Shown here: piece by piece, positions 58,354-64,000 of the stretch | Numbering within the stretch: position 1 is the first letter of the stretch | Layout of the letters: each line of letters starts with the position of its first letter | NCBI GenBank assembly: GCA_008360955.1 | Contig: LUCM01009229.1 | Coordinates: 62,001-126,000, forward strand | Direction of reading: 5' to 3' | Length of the DNA: 64,000 nucleotides | Source: Fasciolopsis buskii | Taxonomy: Eukaryota; Platyhelminthes; Trematoda; Plagiorchiida; Fasciolidae | The notes under the pieces: model-generated | What the model was told of the DNA's origin: nothing | The model's input: only the letters and a program-made list of their open reading frames with translations | Database searches by the model: none | Position numbers and translations under genes: made by a program

Positions 58354-61300
58354 GCACCTAGTTCTCCATTGATTGTCTCAGTCTGGTCCGTTATTTCCTT
58401 ATCAGTTGGACCGATTGAGCCATCATATCCACTGCACAACGGGTCTTTTCATGTTTCTGGTGGAAGTGGACGCTGACACTTCTGCGAACTTGCGCAGATG
58501 GTGTTCAGCACTTACAAGCCAGTCAGCGACGGATTACCGGTCTTTTTAAGGTCACTGCTGAACAGAAACCAAATGCACTTTAATGGCGCCTCTGTCTTCT
58601 ACGTGGAATGATATGGCTGACCCCGGTGGTTCATAGCCGCTTGCAGACAGTCTGGAGTGCTTTCAAAGCACTCAGAACTCTGGGGTTCTACTTTCCATGT
58701 TCTCGCTGACCTGTATATTACTAGAGCAGCTGCTATTTCGGGACCTAACGTACACAAATCTTGCAAGGCATTCTTGATAACAACGCAAAGGCTTCGACTG
58801 CTGGCCCACTGGGTTCAATGGATAGGTCATCGCCGTCCCAATTTTCTATTCTTCCCGTTCTTTAGCAAACGATCAGTTACTCTTTTTTCTTGCTTCTCTC
58901 ACTCTGATGAGGAAACAGGGCCATCACTTTGAGGAGAGCCAATCAACGGAAACTGTCACCGGACAAACGCTTGTCAGTCCGTTTGTTAGCCTGAAGGTCT
59001 CAGAAAGATCCCTGAAATTGAATCGTCATTGCGGCAAAAACGGTCAAAGATTAATCAACCACTGTTCACAGGTGTTCTGTCTCTTGCCTTTGGCCGTAAG
59101 AATAGTAGTATGTTGCACCCCTTTGGAGCATTTCAAATCCTGGAAAAACGGAGACCGCGCCTAAGCAAGTACCACATGTGAGGCCCAAAGAATGGACCAA
59201 ATGGTGAAATAAAATGGTATCCACCCCGACCGGGCGATATCGATCTAGGTTTAAGAAGCACTTCTCTGCATTTATTTAGGCCATAAGAAATACCAGCCTC
59301 GCGTGTTATTGCATTGCACCAGTTGTCTAAAACATCATTATACCACTCCCCAGGATTTGCCTGTTTTCAGTTGGAGACCGTATCACTAAATAGGACGTCA
59401 AGCCCTGTAATTTACTGGTGCTTTACCAAATATTCAAAAGGCTACCAACCTTAGCTCCGGTAAGCAGTGATTCGCCGTACTTTCACCAATCCACCTTCAT
59501 CTGCTCTGCGAGTTAGTTCGTCTTTGGGGCACAAACGGTTAGTAAAGCAGGATTTCTATTTCAGAAAATCTGCGGCGCAACATGGGATGCTGTTCCAACG
59601 CAACCGGTTGGATTCTGTCATATTTCTTTCCAGTGCTATGCAGTAATCATTTGTCAAACACTGCTTACATCGGCCTACAGTACTTGTGGATTTCATTTCT
59701 GCCAATTGCAGGCCCTTACAGCAACCAGCATCCCGAACAGTCCTGCTATACGTGAAAACGTGGGCGACGGTAAAATTATAGGAAGACATATTCGGTAACC
59801 TAAAAAAATAGAACAAGGTGTACCACTGGGCTGGTTGAAAGCCAACAAGTTTAGCATTCACTTGACTCCAGCCGGATATAAGACACATCGATGAGGACAA
59901 AAATAAGCTCAGTATGTGGCGTCGTTGCTTGAAAAGGCAGACCGAGAACTTATGTGACGCAGGGCAAAGCTGGAGGCGACAGGACAGGAGCTATGAGTGG
60001 TTGGAGTATATAACTCGTTGTTGGTCAGCGAGAACCTCAAAGTTTTGGCATTCATGGCCGAAATAACCATTATGCACAGCTCCAGTGATTCAGCAAACTA
60101 GCATACTGACTGGGGACCTCGTATCTAAAGAAATGGAGATCGAATCCGCTCATCAGCCTGCTATTCAGAAGGGTTTTGCCAATTTTTAAAAAAGCCTAGC
60201 CAAAAGGTCATGCTATATTTACCTTGTTACAGTCCGTTCCCGCCACCTTAACCAAAAATAACCAGAGTCCATCCTCAAAGAGAAATCTTCATTTGTTGAA
60301 ATAAACTTATCGAAAACTTATAGGTTGGTTTGCTTTCATTGCATTTCCAATGCAACTTCCCAACATTCATTGGTTTTCTTGGTCGCGCTTTGATTGATCC
60401 ACTCTGTTCGATGCATTTTCTGTTTGCATGCGCGCACGTCTGTCTCCCCATCGCACTGCTGTGGTTGCTGACAGCTAGAAGCAAATGGGATGACGCGGCA
60501 TCACTCTGATCTTCCGTTCTCCACTTTCTCAAAGTCCGGCAAGAACGTGTTATTTTCACTTCTGTGTGTTGGCCGTGAGGTGCCTGGCATATTTCAGCTC
60601 TTGCAACCCCCAACAATTGAAGATAAAGCTTTATCAGGTTCAGGCGCGAAGCCAACCACTTTACCATCCTCAAAACTGCCCCTGACCCTTGGTTCCCTTG
60701 ATAGCCGCTCACTGGTCGTATATTTGCGGTTTTTAGTGTTTCCATAGTTGGACGGTTGCTTGAATTATTGCGGTGGAATCTTGCACACTAATTTTGCGTT
60801 CATTTGGAATCCCTTCTAATTTGGTTGCACGTTGTCCAGACAATTCAAATGGAAAAAATGGCCATTTTGGAAGGAGAAACAGCAAATTGTCAGGGATTAT
60901 ATTAAAACGGATGGTATTTAGACAAGGAGCAACTTCGTCACTTGTATATTCGGCCTCTGTTCGTAACTGTCTGTTGAATGTTAAATCCGTTACTCAAATT
61001 ATTGCTGCCAACTTGCCAGTTTTGAACATACTAGTTTCAATGACGTTCAAGCGCATAAAAATAATGTTTAGATTACAGCTGTAATTAGAACTAATCAGAT
61101 TTCAAAGCAGTCTCGTGGTTAGGCAGAAAAACGGGGTTGACGACCAAATTCTACTAGCTACGGTTACGGTGAGGTTAGGCGGCCATTCATTGCTTCCTTC
61201 ATACCTCTAAAGTTTAAAGTAACACGCATTCTGATCCGATGAGAAACTCAAGAATAAACGATTTCGCTTTATCAATTCCACTTTACTGTACTTGAATTAG

Positions 61301-64000
61301 AAAGACGTGCACATGACCAACAACTTTCATAATGAGCTTCGCCAACCTTCCGGCAAAAACGTAGTCAAACCCAAAAACCGCATAAAATGAAAAATTGATC
61401 AAAAAAACCGAATAAAATGGACAATATCTTTGTACATAGGAATACATGAACCTCCTCAAACCTGAGCAGACCCAACAGACACTCTCCTGTGCTTGACCTC
61501 CAACGGCCCATCTGAGCGAACCCAACGTGTGTAATCACTCGACACAAATGATAAAACCAAACGGGCCGCAGCAAACCAAACTTCTTAGGCCAGACTGGCA
61601 TGTAACTGAATAAATATCCGCAAATTAATCACATTCAGGAGACACCAGGAAAAAAAGAAATAGGAAATGCATCAAGCATAAATGAACCACGATCAAGATA
61701 GTTGTCATTGTGAGCAAATTTAGCAAGAGCGTTTTGCAATCGGAATAAGAAAGACCCTAGATAAAAAGGCCGGGAATTCGCAGCTATTTGGGAAGTCCCA
61801 TTGCAGCTGATCGATGGTAATGCCAGATGAAATTTGATAATATGGCCTCACAAATTCTGTCGAAATACAGCTGCGCCAAATCCCTAAGCATCACGATGAG
61901 TGTGCACTTCGATCTCCAACGCGTCAACGTGATAATGTTTGAAAGGTAACCGCGGAACTGCTGCATGCTAATTGGACAGTGAGAGAACGTTTTTGAATAC
62001 AGAGTAAATAAAGTGTAACGCTAATTTTGTTCCTAGAGCATGAATGTTTTGGCCGACTTATGGAAGGAAACAGAAGATTGGCAATGGTAAAGCCTCGCTT
62101 GGGCTAGGTAGCCCCCCACAAAATGTTGAAAATCCTGCTGCATCGGCCACTTAGAGTTGTCAGAAACATGACTGGTGCCCTCCTGCCCAAAGAAAAACGC
62201 ACTCGAGGTTACCTTCGCTTGCTGCCATATTTGATGATACATAAGCAACACTGCACGACTATAGCAGATCATCTGCAATACCAGCCTGGTTTTAATTCTC
62301 CGTGCACCTCAGCATAGACATCTGTCTGTAGGCCCCAGAAATTGCAGATCATAAGCAAAGAAAATCAGTAGAGAGGATGGGAAATTCATTTTTAGGGAAC
62401 TGACGGATTTCGTTGAACCCAGTTAAATACTCACAACAATCACTTTGGCCAAATTGTGAGAGGCGACATTTTGCCGGCCAGATTCTTTAAAGCCATCCAG
62501 CTGGCGATGAACTTGGGTGTGCGCATGGCAAGTCATAAAAAAAGACAGACAGGTAAGTTGCAATACATGTGATAGGCAGTATTTTTGGCTGAATCACGGA
62601 AATTTCTGGAGGTCGGAGAATTGGAGCTTTGGGATAGCGATAAGAACTAAGGCTTTTTCGGCGGAAGGGAGCCATAACCTTTGGCAAACGAAGGCCAAAA
62701 AGGACTCAGATTTGCAATAAAGATGCGCCCAACATCCGAGAGTGGGCTGATAATGGGAGCCATTAGAGAACAGAAGATAGTCTTGGCGATTTCAGAACAG
62801 CCTGGTGAATTTATAATACTGTGTGCTCCTAAAATGACGGCTAGGCAGTAGCCTCCCTTGATAGGGGAACAGATAAACCTTGGCCAAGAACAACTAATTA
62901 GGTCGCTTAACATACCAGACAAAAAACAAATAGTCCGTTCGGTCGATGGGCATTGGAAAGCGAAGCCCGCCAAACCGCAACTATAAATTCGGTCGATCCA
63001 TGACGGCAAGACACTGAACACTCTCGATGTGTTGACGATCGATAAACTACCAACCAGACGGCCAGACTCAATCAAAGCTGCCCTCCACAGGTGGCCTTAT
63101 TTTGAAGACGGGCTCCTAGCCAAAGCCACGAGCCTGCCAGTGGAAAAACCCATTGGTCAGGACACACAGGAATCACGCTGAATAATAGGCGAAAGTTGGA
63201 GAAAACAAAAGGGACAATTTGCAGTGCAAACAATTTTTGTCTGAGCGCTTTGCGGACTTTTGAGACCAAACTAAAATTTGAGGTCGTCCACAAACTGTCT
63301 CGCCAAGAGAAAGTTAACTAGGAGATTAATTATTTGGACTGTAGGACAAGGAATTTTAGGATGCGGACTAGGGGAAGCTGGCTAACTTTGGGTGTGATAA
63401 GGGGCGGCCATGAGTAAGAAAAAAGAACCGTAGTGTGCCTTCCCCGAAAGCTTCGGATTGCTGTGGTTATACAGTGGGGAGCAAATAACGATTAAAGCAG
63501 TTGAATATATTGGAAACACCCCTGACCGCAGAAAGGATTCGATCACCAGTAATGGGTTTCTGTTATGTACAATGCTTCGTCTCACCGAGCAAGTTACCGG
63601 CGATTAGTATATTAGAGCAGTTTTACTGGGAATGAATAAGATGAGGCGAACCTTTTGACGCCTGTATCGTAGTCACTGGATTACACATTTGGACGGGCCA
63701 AGCGAGGAGGGCTATTTAAAGCCTGCAGAAAGCTACCATCGAAGAAATTATAGGCCTCGTATATGCATATATATGGCGTCTAAACAGCTAGCCACTTTGA
63801 TTCACTGTTATTTTTAGGTTTTCCGCACAAGAGTACCATATAGTTCCCCGTAGATAAAAACGTAAAATGCAATAAATAGCTACCAGTTAATATCCCTAAA
63901 ACGAGCGACTGAATTCATGCTTGTCCACTCTCCACTGTTCACTTGAAAATCGATAGATCTGCCGAGTTTTCTTTAATACAGTTGTTTGTTATCAGCCCCC
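58354..64000. other. Right end, essentially unassigned
   Basis: About 5.6 kb of short frames. The minus-strand frame at 59556-59900 (114 codons, with VRDAGCCKGLQLAEM where LINEs have VKDLGV) may be a LINE RT fragment, at low confidence. Frames at 60275-60745 and 62647-63075 (-) have no motif I recognise. No tRNA, rRNA or LTR was seen. Confidence 0.3.

Noticed and set aside
1..64000. CRISPR array, operon structure or bacterial contamination
   Set aside because: No regularly spaced repeats, no prokaryotic gene layout; split exons, LINEs and a gypsy element indicate an animal genome.

Overview
The window looks like a piece of an animal genome, most likely a parasitic flatworm (fluke or tapeworm). 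It has metazoan-only gene families (a teneurin C-terminal exon and a PTPN1/PTPN2-type phosphatase copy) set in a dense, heavily decayed mix of RTE and CR1-like LINEs and a Ty3/gypsy element of CsRn1-like type. There are no operons or prokaryotic signals. The flatworm assignment is an inference from the repeat families; I cannot name a species.

Left part (1-16.2 kb). An RTE-clade LINE (copy A, +) fills 1-3025 and runs off the left edge. Its reading frame is uninterrupted by frameshifts but carries three nonsense codons. Next to it lies an assembly chimera: an exact 19-bp Tn5/Nextera mosaic end at 3599-3617, a stray 52-bp RTE fragment, a 223-N gap, and a second copy (3893-5241) of 2250-3598. 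The only clearly intact host coding sequence is 8355-9113 (+), which I identify as the last exon of a teneurin. It is followed by a long imperfect inverted repeat (10027-10613), a degraded RTE copy B (about 11.9-14.4 kb, +) and an inverted RTE 3' end, copy C (15.87-16.2 kb, -). Copies B and C share about 90 bp of non-RTE flank.

Middle (16.6-28.6 kb). A LINE tail on the minus strand is followed by copy 1 of a roughly 1-kb repeat (R1) holding a conserved exon-like coding block, then an isolated gypsy LTR, a decayed CR1-like LINE (-), and a Ty3/gypsy element (-). The gypsy element runs gag to 3' LTR from about 28.6 down to 21.6 kb and is split inside its pol frame by a 5'-truncated LINE (24441-26780).

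Right part (29.8-64 kb). A full-length intronless PTPN1/2-type retropseudogene (29816-31743) still encodes its C-terminal membrane anchor. After it come an unidentified decayed coding stretch and two head-to-tail CR1-like LINEs on the minus strand (about 33.1-35.9 and 36.45-39.4 kb). Further on are LINE pieces at 41-42 and 42.6-42.8 kb, a tRNA-related SINE-like unit, a (TTA)12-tailed LINE 3' end at 45.3 kb, a decayed two-ORF CR1-like LINE (+, 47.8-51.4 kb), R1 copy 2 (53.6-54.5 kb) and another LINE 3' UTR (ending about 56.1 kb). From about 56 to 64 kb I recognise almost nothing.

The window reads as intronic and intergenic DNA around the 3' end of one neural adhesion gene, built up by successive retrotransposition. 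I found no convincing new functional system. The best leads are the teneurin exon, the R1 repeat with its conserved coding block, the shared RTE flanks, the phosphatase retrocopy, and a mate-pair circularisation artefact that creates a false duplication.
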